Shown one piece after another: positions 35,959-44,748 of a stretch of DNA of 64,000 bases. The translations under genes were made by a program, and so were the position numbers. The notes under the pieces are model-generated. The model ran no database searches. It saw only the letters and a program-made list of their open reading frames with translations, and had not been told where the DNA came from. The stretch comes from Anabaena minutissima FACHB-250 (GTDB lineage Bacteria > Cyanobacteriota > Cyanobacteriia > Cyanobacteriales > Nostocaceae): the NCBI RefSeq assembly GCF_014697125.1, contig NZ_JACJRG010000004.1, positions 180,462 to 244,461 on the forward strand. Reading direction: 5' to 3'. Each line of letters starts with the position of its first letter. The stretch's first letter is position 1.

Positions 35959-35976
35959 TTGCACTCATTTTGCACA
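35959..35976 (+). promoter_or_regulatory. RcaC L-box-like direct repeat upstream of cpeC
   Basis: TTGCACT-CATT-TTGCACA matches the L box of the chromatic-acclimation regulator RcaC (TTGCACA-N4-TTGCACA, from Fremyella work as recalled) with one mismatch. It is on the plus strand, opposite to cpeC transcription; a reversed L box upstream of cpeC is also reported in Fremyella. It suggests repression of the operon in red light by an RcaC-like protein encoded elsewhere. Confidence 0.65.
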
Positions 35977-36044
35977 AACGATTCTAAACTCCTAAATTAG
36001 GTAACTTGGGCATAGAAGATAATCTACTGCTCTGCTTCCATTCA

Positions 36045-36533
36045 TCAGTCCCCAATTCCCAATCCTCTGAGTTCAACCTTAAATACACTGTCGGCAGTTT
36101 TCTGGGCAATGGTGGTATCCCAAGCGATCGCCTCTAAAAACGCTGCACCAGAGTCAGTCTCCACCACATCTACCCCCCAGTTTCCCGGTTGTAGAGCATC
36201 AGGGGAATCGCTAGTGGCTGGAGTGGTTTTGATACCACCTAAGACCAGAATTTCTGGGAGAACATCTGTGTTTAGTTGCTGCGATTGCCGCTTTTGTAAT
36301 AAAGCTTGAGCGCACAGTTTTCCGACTTGCTGCGATGAAAATTCGTTGCCAGGAAATAAAATTTCTACAATCCAATGAGGATGATTCACCAGTCTACATT
36401 GCAGGTGTTCATAGCTACTCAATCCTGACTGAAACACTTCAGCAAATTCTTCTCGACTGAGAGATGGTATGATGTCCCCAGAAATATTAAAGTTGTGAGC
36501 GAGTAGCATCCGCGCTGAAGTTTCGTTACTCAA
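36045..36533 (-). CDS. Hypothetical protein, 162 aa
   Basis: Not recognised. It begins MSNETSARMLLAHNFNISGD, lacks a signal peptide and membrane helix, and has a mixed alpha/beta composition with a conserved-looking core (HPHWIVEILFPGNEFSSQQV, GKLCAQALLQKRQSQQLNTD) and an acidic end (VDVVETDSGAAFLEAIAWDT, FKVELRGLGIGD). Codon use and length suggest a real gene. It lies upstream of cpeC on the same strand, separated by the L-box region, and is divergent from the GAF sensor at 36875. A role in phycobilisome biology is possible by location only. Confidence 0.6.
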   Translation of the reverse strand: MSNETSARMLLAHNFNISGDIIPSLSREEFAEVFQSGLSSYEHLQCRLVNHPHWIVEILFPGNEFSSQQVGKLCAQALLQKRQSQQLNTDVLPEILVLGGIKTTPATSDSPDALQPGNWGVDVVETDSGAAFLEAIAWDTTIAQKTADSVFKVELRGLGIGD

Positions 36534-36874
36534 AATAGTCAGATTTTTTTAGAAAAGTTTGTCGTGTTTATTCTAGATCATTACTAACTAATGACGTTAC
36601 TTAGTGCTACTTTCAGACTTTATTCTCCAAAGAAAGTGAATAAATTACTATTCAGTTAAGAATAAATTAAGAATATAGAACGCATACACACTCTCCTGTA
36701 GGAGCATTTCATAACCACTGGGTTTATACGTAGAACAAATTAGGGCTTTTACTGCTAGTTAAGTATTTTCACTATAGTTTTAGTCACTAATATCTATATA
36801 GTCTTTATTACATACTCTTGAAATATCAGATAAAAATCAATCATTTCAATTAATATATGTACAGATATTAAGCC
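36534..36874. promoter_or_regulatory. Divergent AT-rich intergenic region
   Basis: This 341-nt region should contain promoters for the minus-strand gene at 36533 and the plus-strand GAF sensor at 36875. It is AT-rich (for example TTTCAATTAATATATGTACAG before the sensor). No clear operator or RNA gene was found. Confidence 0.45.
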
Positions 36875-38071
36875 ATGTCTTTTCAAGTAGCTGATGTATT
36901 AGAAGCAGGGCGTATATATAGAAGCATAGGCAAAATACCTATTGATTTGTTGCGCGTAGAGGTCTATCGTGCTTGGGAAAGATCACACCTTCAAGGAGCT
37001 AACCCTCACGCTTTACAAGCTGAAAAACTTTCTGTCTTGGATACGGAACGTTTAGTAGAGTCAAATACTTATTTAATTAATGCGGCGCGTCCTTATTTCC
37101 GCATATTATCACAAGCAGTTGGCAGAGAGCGTCATGCGGTCATGTTAAGCAATCATCATGCCATCTTATTAGATGTATTTAGCGATGAGCAAACAATAAA
37201 TGAGACAGAGGGATTTCCTCCACCCGGAACTCTCATGTCAGAAGCAGTAGCTGGTGCTAATGGTATTGGTACACCACTAGCTGAAGAAAATTATACAGAA
37301 ATTGTGGCCGCAGAGCATTTTATTGAGGGGTTTCATCCTTTTAGTTGTCAGGGAACACCTCTGCGTAATGATCAAGGGGAAATCGTCGGAGTCTTGAGTA
37401 TTTCTGCACGTAGTCCAGATGTCAGACAACGCCTGAAAGAAATACTAATTTGTGCTTCCCACGGTATTGAAGCAGAATTTTTGGTAGCCAATCTCGAAAA
37501 AGATGTTCGCCATGTCCTAGAATCTCATGACGATGACTATCAACCATTAGAAAATCTCCGTCAGGACATTATCCAAGCTCATCAAGCAACTCGCTTACAA
37601 CTGGAAATTGTATCTCGAATGGTAGTCGTTAATCGGATAGATTATGCCATGCAATTGCTTCAGCAGGCTGAAAAATCAATCCAATTATTTCGCCGCCGGG
37701 CTACATTTTGGCGCAAATTAGCTTCTTTTGAAAGAGATGTACCTCAACCGTTGTTACTCACCGATGCTATCTGTAGTTTAGTTGATCTGCTATCGACTGA
37801 GGCCGCAATTCGTAAGGTTGAAGTTGTTTTGTACTTGACAGAGCCAATTATAGTAGTGGCTGATTTAAACAGTCTTTTACGCAAACTGCTGCGTTATTTC
37901 CTGCAAGCTTTCGAGATTGCAAATCAAGGGGGGACAGTAGAAGTTGCAGTAAATCAGATGCCGAATTCTGAATTGGTAGAAGTCAGTTTTAAACCAACTC
38001 CAGTCTTCAATATTGCTCAATTAGATATTGCTCCTGCCACTTTTACTATACCAAGAGGGGAAAAAATGTGA
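36875..38071 (+). CDS. GAF-domain sensor with degenerate histidine-kinase half
   Basis: A 398-residue protein. The N-terminal ~200 residues resemble the sensor module of AcoR-type regulators: VYRAWERSHLQGANPHALQ, then a GAF domain (AVAGANGIGTPLAEENYTEI, HFIEGFHPFSCQGTPLRND, IVGVLSISA). The C-terminal half (about aa 215-398) looks like a kinase dimerisation plus ATPase region (DLNSLLRKLLRYFLQAFEIA), but no His phosphosite and no G1 or G2 box are visible. It may therefore signal by protein contact rather than autophosphorylation. Its stop TGA overlaps the ATG of the CheY-like gene by 1 nt, so the two are coupled. Nearness to the cpe operon suggests, but does not show, a light or redox role. Confidence 0.75.
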   Translation: MSFQVADVLEAGRIYRSIGKIPIDLLRVEVYRAWERSHLQGANPHALQAEKLSVLDTERLVESNTYLINAARPYFRILSQAVGRERHAVMLSNHHAILLDVFSDEQTINETEGFPPPGTLMSEAVAGANGIGTPLAEENYTEIVAAEHFIEGFHPFSCQGTPLRNDQGEIVGVLSISARSPDVRQRLKEILICASHGIEAEFLVANLEKDVRHVLESHDDDYQPLENLRQDIIQAHQATRLQLEIVSRMVVVNRIDYAMQLLQQAEKSIQLFRRRATFWRKLASFERDVPQPLLLTDAICSLVDLLSTEAAIRKVEVVLYLTEPIIVVADLNSLLRKLLRYFLQAFEIANQGGTVEVAVNQMPNSELVEVSFKPTPVFNIAQLDIAPATFTIPRGEKM

Positions 38072-38520
38072 TGAAATCCGAGAATTTAACCAGGCGCAAA
38101 GTGCTGATTGCAGATGACGACGATGATAGCCGCACTCTGCTAGCTTTTTTACTTGAGCAAGAAAACTGGGAAGTTATAGAAGCACGCGATGGCAAAGAAG
38201 CCATAGAAAAAGTGCTGCAAGAGAAACCAGATTTACTAATTTTAGATTACAGAATGCCTGAGTTAACAGGAACTGAAGTATGTCAACATCTCCTGTTAAC
38301 AGGAATTAATTTAGTAACTGTGTTAGTTACAGCCCATAGACATATCGACGAATTAACCTCATCAATGGGTACTTCTTATTTTGTCAGTAAACCGTATGAT
38401 ATTGTAGAATTACTTAACACAATTGAGTCTGCATACGAACAATCTCTAGCTCAAAATCATCATGAACTTTGTTCTAGGGAAGCCTTTAGTCTGGGGAGTG
38501 TCAAATCTACTGAGTATTGA
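38071..38520 (+). CDS. CheY-like response regulator
   Basis: A 149-residue single-domain receiver. After MKSENLTRRK come VLIADDDDDSRTLL (acidic residues), the phosphoacceptor Asp in LLILDYRMPELTG, the Thr in VLVTAHRH and the Lys in FVSKPYDIVELL. A ~30-residue tail after the receiver has no DNA-binding motif, so output is probably by protein interaction. ATG 38071 overlaps the upstream stop by 1 nt (TGATG); a GTG at 38068 is possible. The 3' end overlaps the convergent WD40 gene by 14 nt. Confidence 0.9.
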   Translation: MKSENLTRRKVLIADDDDDSRTLLAFLLEQENWEVIEARDGKEAIEKVLQEKPDLLILDYRMPELTGTEVCQHLLLTGINLVTVLVTAHRHIDELTSSMGTSYFVSKPYDIVELLNTIESAYEQSLAQNHHELCSREAFSLGSVKSTEY

Positions 38521-40306
38521 TTGGCGGCTGCCAAATTCGGATTGTTTTGTCTTTACTGCTACTGACTAGGATTTGCTTTGCCGGGTTGGTGGCGATCGCT
38601 AAAATCCAGTCAGAATGACCAGAAAGGGTACGGAGCAATTCTCCGGTTTGCCAATTCCAAATTTTGATACTATTGTCAATACTTCCACTAACTAGAGTTT
38701 GTTGATCACTGCCTAAACTCAGAGTTACCACCCGTGAAGTATGGCCGAATAGTGTATGCAGAAGTTCGCTAGTTTGCCAATTCCAAATTTTAATCGTTTT
38801 ATCCCAACTAGCACTGGCAAGTGTTTTACCGTCGCTGCTAAAGATCACCGATCGCACTGCGCCATCATGTTTTGCGATCGCACAAATGAGTTTCCCTGTA
38901 CGCAATTCCCAAACCTTGATCGTTTTGTCAAGTCCTCCAGTGGCAAAGGTCTTTCCATCAGGACTGATAGCTACAGAGAAAACCCGACCCTCATGTCCGT
39001 TAATTGTGTGCAGGAGCTTGTCTGTGTACAAGTTCCAAATTTTGATGCTACCATCTTCATTGCCACTGACAAGGATCTGTCCATCATCGCTGATAGCAAC
39101 TGACCAAACAGGGCCGGAATTGGCATTGATTGTCCTCATCAGATCAAAGGTCTGAAAATTCCAAACCTTAATCGTCTGATCTCCACTCCCACTAGCAAGA
39201 GTTTGCCCATCTGCGCTCAGAGCGATCGCCCTCACAGTATCAGTATGTCCTGTAAGTGTGGATATAATCTCTTTAGTATCTAAATTCCAAACCTTAATCG
39301 TTTGATCTGCACTAGCACTAACCAAAGTCCGCCCATTGTTGGCTAGTACCATAGACCATACAGAATCGGCATGACCAGTTAAAGTTTTGGAGAGGGTAAT
39401 CTTTTTGGGAGCTAAAACGGGATTTCGGGTGGGGATAACATCTGGAACTTTTGGGACACTACCAGTAAACGGTGCGACTTTGAGAAAGTAGTAACCAATA
39501 AGTATCAACGTGAGCAGCAAAACATTGCTGGCTATGATTCCCAGTATCAAAGTCGATTTCCCTGGGAAGGTAGCAGCAGCTCTGTGACTATCTTTTAAGT
39601 TAGCTCTAGCAAGGAGTATCTGTTGATAATCTTCTGCTGAGGGCATTGTCAGCAAAAAGTCATCCTGAATGATCGTTTTATGGGAAGTCTGATGAGGATA
39701 GACAACATCCTGTATTACTGAAGATGGTTTTTTGTATATGGTGGTGTAACATAAATTCCGATCAGAAATGGAACTATCTTGTATTTTCTCCTCAACAGCA
39801 AAAACAAACAAATTGAGCAATTCTCCCTGTTGAAGAGCAATCTGGCTTTGCTCCATCATGTCTTGAGGAATCTTCACCCCAGTACGGATAGGTTGGTAAC
39901 TCCACAAGTCGGGGATGATCAAACTGTCTAGAGAAACGGGGAGATTTTGCCTATCTATCAGCCTGACTGGCCCGGTGCATAAGCAAATAAAAATATTTTC
40001 GAGTTGGGACGGCTGTAGTTGACCTGCTAAATAATAACAAACGAAGTAGGGAACATCACTGCGACCAAAATCATCGAGTCCATCGTTGTATAACCAACCA
40101 AACAAGCTATGCTCTGAGGTGAGCTGATATAGATAAGCCGCTCGATATCCAGCACTAGGAGGATTATAGGAATCCCAATACTGATAAACTACCCGTTCGA
40201 TGAAGACTTGCTTAATTTCTGTGGGAATTTCTCTACTCACCACAGTTTTAAATCCCACGACAGGAAAGCTGGTATGTACAAGTTGACCTAGGAGCAAAGA
40301 GTCCAT
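38507..40306 (-). CDS. GAP1-N-like domain, membrane helix and WD40 repeats
   Basis: A 599-residue protein. The N-terminal ~240 residues (LLLGQLVHTSFPVVGFKTVV, GWLYNDGLDDFGRSDVPYFV, CYYLAGQLQPSQLENIFICL) resemble the GTPase-associated GAP1-N domain, recalled from GTPase-centred conflict systems. One membrane helix follows (LILGIIASNVLLLTLILIGY, about aa 252-272), then seven WD40 repeats (about aa 308-597), each like GHTDTVRAIALSADGQTLAS and ending IKVWN or IKIWN. The repeats are very similar to each other, which suggests recent amplification. A P-loop GTPase with its own membrane helix is encoded 39 nt upstream. The N-terminal domain call is moderate; WD40 and membrane calls are firm. Confidence 0.85.
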   Translation of the reverse strand: MDSLLLGQLVHTSFPVVGFKTVVSREIPTEIKQVFIERVVYQYWDSYNPPSAGYRAAYLYQLTSEHSLFGWLYNDGLDDFGRSDVPYFVCYYLAGQLQPSQLENIFICLCTGPVRLIDRQNLPVSLDSLIIPDLWSYQPIRTGVKIPQDMMEQSQIALQQGELLNLFVFAVEEKIQDSSISDRNLCYTTIYKKPSSVIQDVVYPHQTSHKTIIQDDFLLTMPSAEDYQQILLARANLKDSHRAAATFPGKSTLILGIIASNVLLLTLILIGYYFLKVAPFTGSVPKVPDVIPTRNPVLAPKKITLSKTLTGHADSVWSMVLANNGRTLVSASADQTIKVWNLDTKEIISTLTGHTDTVRAIALSADGQTLASGSGDQTIKVWNFQTFDLMRTINANSGPVWSVAISDDGQILVSGNEDGSIKIWNLYTDKLLHTINGHEGRVFSVAISPDGKTFATGGLDKTIKVWELRTGKLICAIAKHDGAVRSVIFSSDGKTLASASWDKTIKIWNWQTSELLHTLFGHTSRVVTLSLGSDQQTLVSGSIDNSIKIWNWQTGELLRTLSGHSDWILAIATNPAKQILVSSSKDKTIRIWQPPINTQ

Positions 40307-40345
40307 ACTAATCTAGGAAACCCTATGGGTTATGAGTTGGCGACT

Positions 40346-41308
40346 TCAATTTTGTGGAGTAGAGTTTGGTGATGGTTCTGTTGTAGGGATTTGTTGGGGA
40401 ACAGGCGTAAATGGATTGAAAGCAAAGAAAAGTGCCGCGATCGCCCCAAGTAAAGTCACACCGACCACAGACATAATTAAAATAGACCTGCGGTTTGTGT
40501 CTGGTAATATCTGACCAATAGATAAGCTTTGGGTTGATCCACTCGCTACATTTGGTTGTGATGAAACATTGTCAGCATGATTGAGATGTGATAAGAGCCA
40601 GAGGAGTGGACTCGCCGCACCTTTAGCCATGAGACTTGAAACACCTTCTACAGAAACAATAGGTATAGCTGAATAGAATATTTGATGAGTGGCTTTCACA
40701 GTATCAAGGTAGGTAATCAGTGGTTGCAAGTTCTGCTCAATTTTTAGCTGGGTGGCTGGATTAAGTTCAATTAGGTCGCACTTGGTCAAAATTAGTGCAA
40801 AGGCATATTTTATATTATACTTGTAGACCACAGAGGCGATCGCCGCTACTTGATTGTAAATGTCCTCAATTGACCGTAGATAATCTTGATCCTGCAACAG
40901 AGAATTGGCATTAATAAATACACAGCAGCCATTGGAAGTCAGGATCATTTCTTGAAACTCAGGATTATTAATATTACAGGACTCCCCAGGAACGTCCCAC
41001 CAGCGAAAATGACACACTGTTTTCACACCCTCTGGACTTTGAGTTTTCAAACTAAAGTTAAAGTTAGTGATTTTAATTGTGGCGGGTGGATATAGATTGG
41101 TGCGCGCAACATGGTTTTTAATCTTTTCCAAGTTTGCTTGTACATCGTTATCTTGGCAATCGAACCACAACTGCTGAGGATTTTCTGGGTGGTTATCAGG
41201 ATGTAATTCTGCGTAACTACCAGCTAGAAAAACTGTTTTGCCTACTCCTCGTTGACCAATACTTAACAGGCTAAATGTTTCTGGGGTAGTTGCAGGTAAT
41301 ACGTTCAT
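40346..41308 (-). CDS. P-loop GTPase with C-terminal membrane anchor
   Basis: A 320-residue protein. Near the N-terminus is the G1/Walker A loop SIGQRGVGKTVFLAG (about aa 16-30). G3 is likely WWDVPGES (DxxG) near aa 108, and G4 is TKCDL near aa 175. The pattern fits a TRAFAC-type GTPase of the group recalled as DO-GTPase/GAP-associated. A membrane helix is present at the C-terminus (ILIMSVVGVTLLGAIAALFF, about aa 275-294), followed by a Pro-rich tail. It lies 39 nt upstream of the WD40 gene on the same strand, so the pair is probably one operon and one complex at the membrane. The biological role is unknown. Confidence 0.8.
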   Translation of the reverse strand: MNVLPATTPETFSLLSIGQRGVGKTVFLAGSYAELHPDNHPENPQQLWFDCQDNDVQANLEKIKNHVARTNLYPPATIKITNFNFSLKTQSPEGVKTVCHFRWWDVPGESCNINNPEFQEMILTSNGCCVFINANSLLQDQDYLRSIEDIYNQVAAIASVVYKYNIKYAFALILTKCDLIELNPATQLKIEQNLQPLITYLDTVKATHQIFYSAIPIVSVEGVSSLMAKGAASPLLWLLSHLNHADNVSSQPNVASGSTQSLSIGQILPDTNRRSILIMSVVGVTLLGAIAALFFAFNPFTPVPQQIPTTEPSPNSTPQN

Positions 41309-41976
41309 ATCATCACCGATTCTGTAACAGGTCTAATTTTTTGTGATGTGGCAATCTTTGCGGTAGCAACATAGGAGTATAGGCAGTAACTATCGGTGGT
41401 TTAGCCCCATAGTCACTGCCAAAAGGCTAGATAAAGATAGGATTGCTATAGTTGATCCTAAACCATTTGTGACCAATAAAAAGGCTGAAAATCTTATTAA
41501 TACGTACTTTTAATGTAGTTTTGCAGGGTCTATATTCCTAGCTCACCTGAGTCGTGAGGGAGTGTGGAAGTTGTTGATTAACCCCGTGCTTCCGCCCGAC
41601 GGTGTATACACAAGTCTGATAACCTTATGCCGTATCGTTCTGATCCCCTCTAACCGCCCTTAAAGAAGGGGAACTAGAATCAAAGTCCCCCTTTTGAAGC
41701 CCCCTTTTGAAGGTGGATTTAGCAGGGTGGTTTCATACAACCAGAGAAAAAAATAAACCTAGCTTTCAAAGCCTCTCCCCCCGTGGGGGAGAGGTTTGGA
41801 GAGGGGTCAAAATCTTGGCTACAAAACGAAAAATCAAAACTTATAGATTTTTCTTTTTTCGTATGAAACCACCCTACTTTTGAAGGTGGATTTAGGGGGA
41901 TTAAACCACATTTTGCACTCAGCATAGAGATGTGTATACTCGGTAGGTGCTTCCGCCGGGGGTAAGCTTATATCTC
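41309..41976. other. Intergenic region with several dispersed repeats
   Basis: No gene is supported. From about 41640 the DNA holds CCCCTCTAACC/CCCCCTTTTGAAGGTGGATT elements, in two related copies (about 41685-41735 and 41865-41910), and a C/G-rich palindromic element CCTCTCCCCC-GTG-GGGGAGAGG near 41773-41796. A minus-strand frame across it (41719-41925) is repeat DNA. Confidence 0.7.
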
Positions 41977-42927
41977 TCAAGAAAAAAGATACTGCTCAAT
42001 GGATGGTTGTTGACGACGCAGAGCAGTCATTGCTTGTTGCTGGATTTGACGAACTCGCTCTCGACTGACATTGAGCTTCTCACCAATCTGGGCTAAACTT
42101 CGTTCTTGATTATCCAACAGTCCAAAGCGTAAGATTAATACTTCGCGCTGTACGGGTTTGAGTGATGCTAACAAATCACTTAAGTCCTGACGCAACATTT
42201 CTTGGGTGATATGTTCATTCGGTGATATACCCTCATCTGCTAGAAGTTCACTCAGTTCAGTATCTTGGTTATCTCCCACTTTTAAATCTAGAGAAATTGT
42301 CCCACTCGCAGCGCGCAGATATTCTCGAATTTGGCTGGGTTCTAAGTCCAGTTTCTGAGCAATTTCTGCAACGGTAGCACGGCGACCCAATGTTTGAAAC
42401 AATTCTCGTTGTACTTTTTTAATTTGATTCAGTTTCTCATTAACATGAATAGGTAGCCTCACTGTGCGTGATTTCTCCGCGATCGCCCTGGTGATAGCCT
42501 GACTAATCCACCAGTATGCGTATGTTGATAACTTATAGCCTCGGTTGGGATCAAACTTTTCTATCCCTCTTTGTAAACCTATAGCTCCTTCTTGAACTAA
42601 ATCTAGGAACTCCAAATTGCGACGCTGGTATTTTTTAGCAACCGAAACTACTAGCCGCAGATTTGCTGTGATCATCTTTTGCTTGGCTCGTTGACCAAGC
42701 TGAAGTATTTGATTTACTTCAGTTTCGCTTTTGTTTACAAAATCCGCTAATTCTGCTAGCGTTGGTTCTCGATCCAATTCTTGACTAAGCTGCTGTTTGA
42801 GCTGCTCAATGGCAATCATTTGTTGTACTTGCCTGCCATAAGTTATTTCTTGGTCTGATGTTAATAATGGAAACTGACCAATTTCTTGCAAATAAACGCG
42901 AACCATGTCAGAACTCAGGCTAGACAT
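41977..42927 (-). CDS. Group 2 RNA polymerase sigma factor (SigB/C/D/E type)
   Basis: A 316-residue sigma-70 family protein. It starts with region 1.2 (SDMVRVYLQEIGQFPLLTSD), then region 2 (MITANLRLVVSVAKKYQRRN, FLDLVQEGAIGLQRGIEKFD, YKLSTYAYWWISQAITRAIA), region 3 (TVRLPIHVNEKLNQIKKVQR) and region 4 (LKPVQREVLILRFGL, SLAQIGEKLNVSRERVRQIQ). It lacks the long region 1.1 of the principal factor SigA, so it belongs to group 2, the alternative factors of light, nitrogen and stress responses. Which member cannot be decided by eye. It stands alone, with a tRNA gene behind its start. Confidence 0.93.
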   Translation of the reverse strand: MSSLSSDMVRVYLQEIGQFPLLTSDQEITYGRQVQQMIAIEQLKQQLSQELDREPTLAELADFVNKSETEVNQILQLGQRAKQKMITANLRLVVSVAKKYQRRNLEFLDLVQEGAIGLQRGIEKFDPNRGYKLSTYAYWWISQAITRAIAEKSRTVRLPIHVNEKLNQIKKVQRELFQTLGRRATVAEIAQKLDLEPSQIREYLRAASGTISLDLKVGDNQDTELSELLADEGISPNEHITQEMLRQDLSDLLASLKPVQREVLILRFGLLDNQERSLAQIGEKLNVSRERVRQIQQQAMTALRRQQPSIEQYLFS

Positions 42928-43055
42928 ACAACTTTAATACTTCTTCATAATTAGACGAACTTAAAAGTATAAATCAAATAACCCCATATATTTTCCAAAA
43001 ACTGGTAATCCAGGTTTAGCAATATACTGGGGAAAATTATTTCAGGCAACCAACA

Positions 43056-43127
43056 AGCGGGCGATGGGACTCGAACCCACGACGTTCACCATGGGAAGGT
43101 GACATTCTACCACTGAATTACACCCGC
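43056..43127 (-). tRNA. trnG-CCC: tRNA-Gly (anticodon CCC)
   Basis: On the minus strand the acceptor stem GCGGGTG pairs with CGCCCGC (with one G-T pair), T73 is the glycine-type discriminator, the anticodon stem TCACC/GGTGA closes loop TTCCCAT with anticodon CCC, and the T arm is CGTGGGTTCGAGTCCCAT. The 3' CCA is not encoded. It reads GGG codons. Confidence 0.95.
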
Positions 43128-43573
43128 GAATAACATTGAATTTATCTGAATGACTATATCATAATCTACTGAATTAATAAATTAAAACTTGTTTAATCTT
43201 GAGTTGAAAACCTAAAATTATACAAAATATTAAGTTTGGTCACAATATATTAAGCATAGCCCAATTCTTGATCAGCCAACTGTAATAATTGCCGCTATAG
43301 TAAACACAAGTAAGTATTATTGTTTATTTATTAAATAATTAAATTACGTATTTATACTGGAACAATCAAGGATCGCATCACTTTATATTTTTGTCAATCA
43401 ATCATATTTATTTGAATCACACAAGCTGAGTCATTAAATCACAGACACCTAGTACATAGGAGTGGAATATGGATAATCACGAGAAATCTGCATTTTGAAA
43501 ATGCCATTCAGGGAAACCCTGAAGGTGTTGTTTGTAAAAAAATTTTAAATAATTTCCCAACTAAGTAAATTAT
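43128..43573. other. AT-rich spacer upstream of the HD gene, with a small hairpin
   Basis: No gene was found in these 446 nt. At 43507-43523 TTCAGGG-AAA-CCCTGAA forms a tight 7-bp hairpin 50 nt before the HD gene, probably in its mRNA leader. It has a short GGTGTTG tail and no T-run, so it is more likely a 5'-leader structure than a terminator. Confidence 0.45.
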
Positions 43574-44449
43574 ATGTTCAACGCTACTGAGATTTTAATT
43601 GATGCTTTTGTCAAACAAATTAGAGAAGGATACAGCCGTACATATGGCTGTTTCAAAAATGATTATCAAGACATCATTGCTTGGGCTGGTAATATGGCGT
43701 TGGAAAACATAGCCAACAGTGATGCCCTCTATCACAATGTTGAACATTCTATCTTAGTTACCCTAGTAGGACAGGAAATTCTACGCGGCAAACATATCCG
43801 TGAAGGTGGTGTTTCTAGTGAAGACTGGTTGCATTTTATTATTTCCTTGCTATGTCATGATATTGGCTATGTCAAAGGAGTTTGCCGACAAGACCAAGAA
43901 AATAAAGGCTTATACTCCACCGGCAAAAATGGCAGAATGATTTCTCTTGCTCCAGGGGCTTCTGATGCTAGTCTGACACCGTATCATGTAGATAGAGCTA
44001 AACTTTTTATTGATGAACGTTTTGGCGGTCATAAGCTTATAGATGCTGATGTAATTAAAAGTAATATTGAATTAACTAGATTTCCTGTACCGACAGCAGA
44101 AGATCATCAAGAGACAACTAGTTTTGCAGGATTAGTGCGTGCTGCTGATTTGATTGGGCAATTAAGCGACCCACGTTACTTAAAGAAAATCACCTCTTTA
44201 TTTTACGAGTTTGAAGAAACTGGAGTCACCAAAGTTTTAGGGTACGAAAACCCTGCTGACTTACGCAAAAATTACGCCAAGTTCTATTGGAATGGCGTTC
44301 ATCCCTACATCACCGACGGGCTACGATATTTATCTTTGACGCAGCAAGGGAAGCAAATTCTGGCTAATCTCTACTCAAATGTATTTGTTGTAGAGCATGA
44401 AAAAAACCAAGAAGAACAAAAATACTTGGTTGAGCAATTACAAGGTTAG
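43574..44449 (+). CDS. HD-domain metal-dependent phosphohydrolase
   Basis: A 291-residue protein of the HD superfamily. Metal ligands are visible as the His of YHNVEHSILVTLVG (about aa 53-66), the HD doublet in SLLCHDIGYVKG (about aa 94-105) and the later Asp in LVRAADLIGQL. Such enzymes hydrolyse phosphate esters, often cyclic or modified nucleotides. The C-terminal part (FYWNGVHPYITDGLRYLSLT) is family-specific to cyanobacteria. No neighbouring gene tells its substrate. ATG 43574 is well placed after an AT-rich leader. Substrate is unknown. Confidence 0.88.
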   Translation: MFNATEILIDAFVKQIREGYSRTYGCFKNDYQDIIAWAGNMALENIANSDALYHNVEHSILVTLVGQEILRGKHIREGGVSSEDWLHFIISLLCHDIGYVKGVCRQDQENKGLYSTGKNGRMISLAPGASDASLTPYHVDRAKLFIDERFGGHKLIDADVIKSNIELTRFPVPTAEDHQETTSFAGLVRAADLIGQLSDPRYLKKITSLFYEFEETGVTKVLGYENPADLRKNYAKFYWNGVHPYITDGLRYLSLTQQGKQILANLYSNVFVVEHEKNQEEQKYLVEQLQG

Positions 44450-44599
44450 TTATTGGGGATTGGGGACAAATCAATTCAAAATTCAAAATACTCCTCCGGA
44501 GTAGGCTTACGCCTGCGTAGCAAAGCAAGCTACAAAATTCAAAATTAAATAACTGGGGATTGGGGATGAGTTTGAATCTAAAATCCAAAATCTGACACT

Positions 44600-44655
44600 C
44601 ACCTGTCACCTGTCACCTGTCACCTGTCACCTGTCACCTGTTACCTGTCACCTGT
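44600..44655. repeat. Heptamer array CACCTGT, eight units
   Basis: Eight tandem 7-mers (CACCTGT, one variant TACCTGT) lie upstream of the permease gene at 44749. Five units of the reverse complement are found downstream at 45871-45905. Shorter relatives occur near 27386-27410 and 57671-57690. Just after the array are repeats of CTAATGACTAATAA (44710-44740). Confidence 0.95.
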
Positions 44656-44748
44656 TCTCTACCCAAAAATTTACCTACATACCCTTGACTATATTGACCA
44701 TTCACCCTTAACTAATGACTAATAACTAATGACTAATAATTAAAAACT

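Noticed and set aside
41719..41925. 68-codon minus-strand frame with PPSKVGWFHTKK and SPTGGEALK
   Set aside because: The text is the usual translation of cyanobacterial intergenic palindromic repeats.
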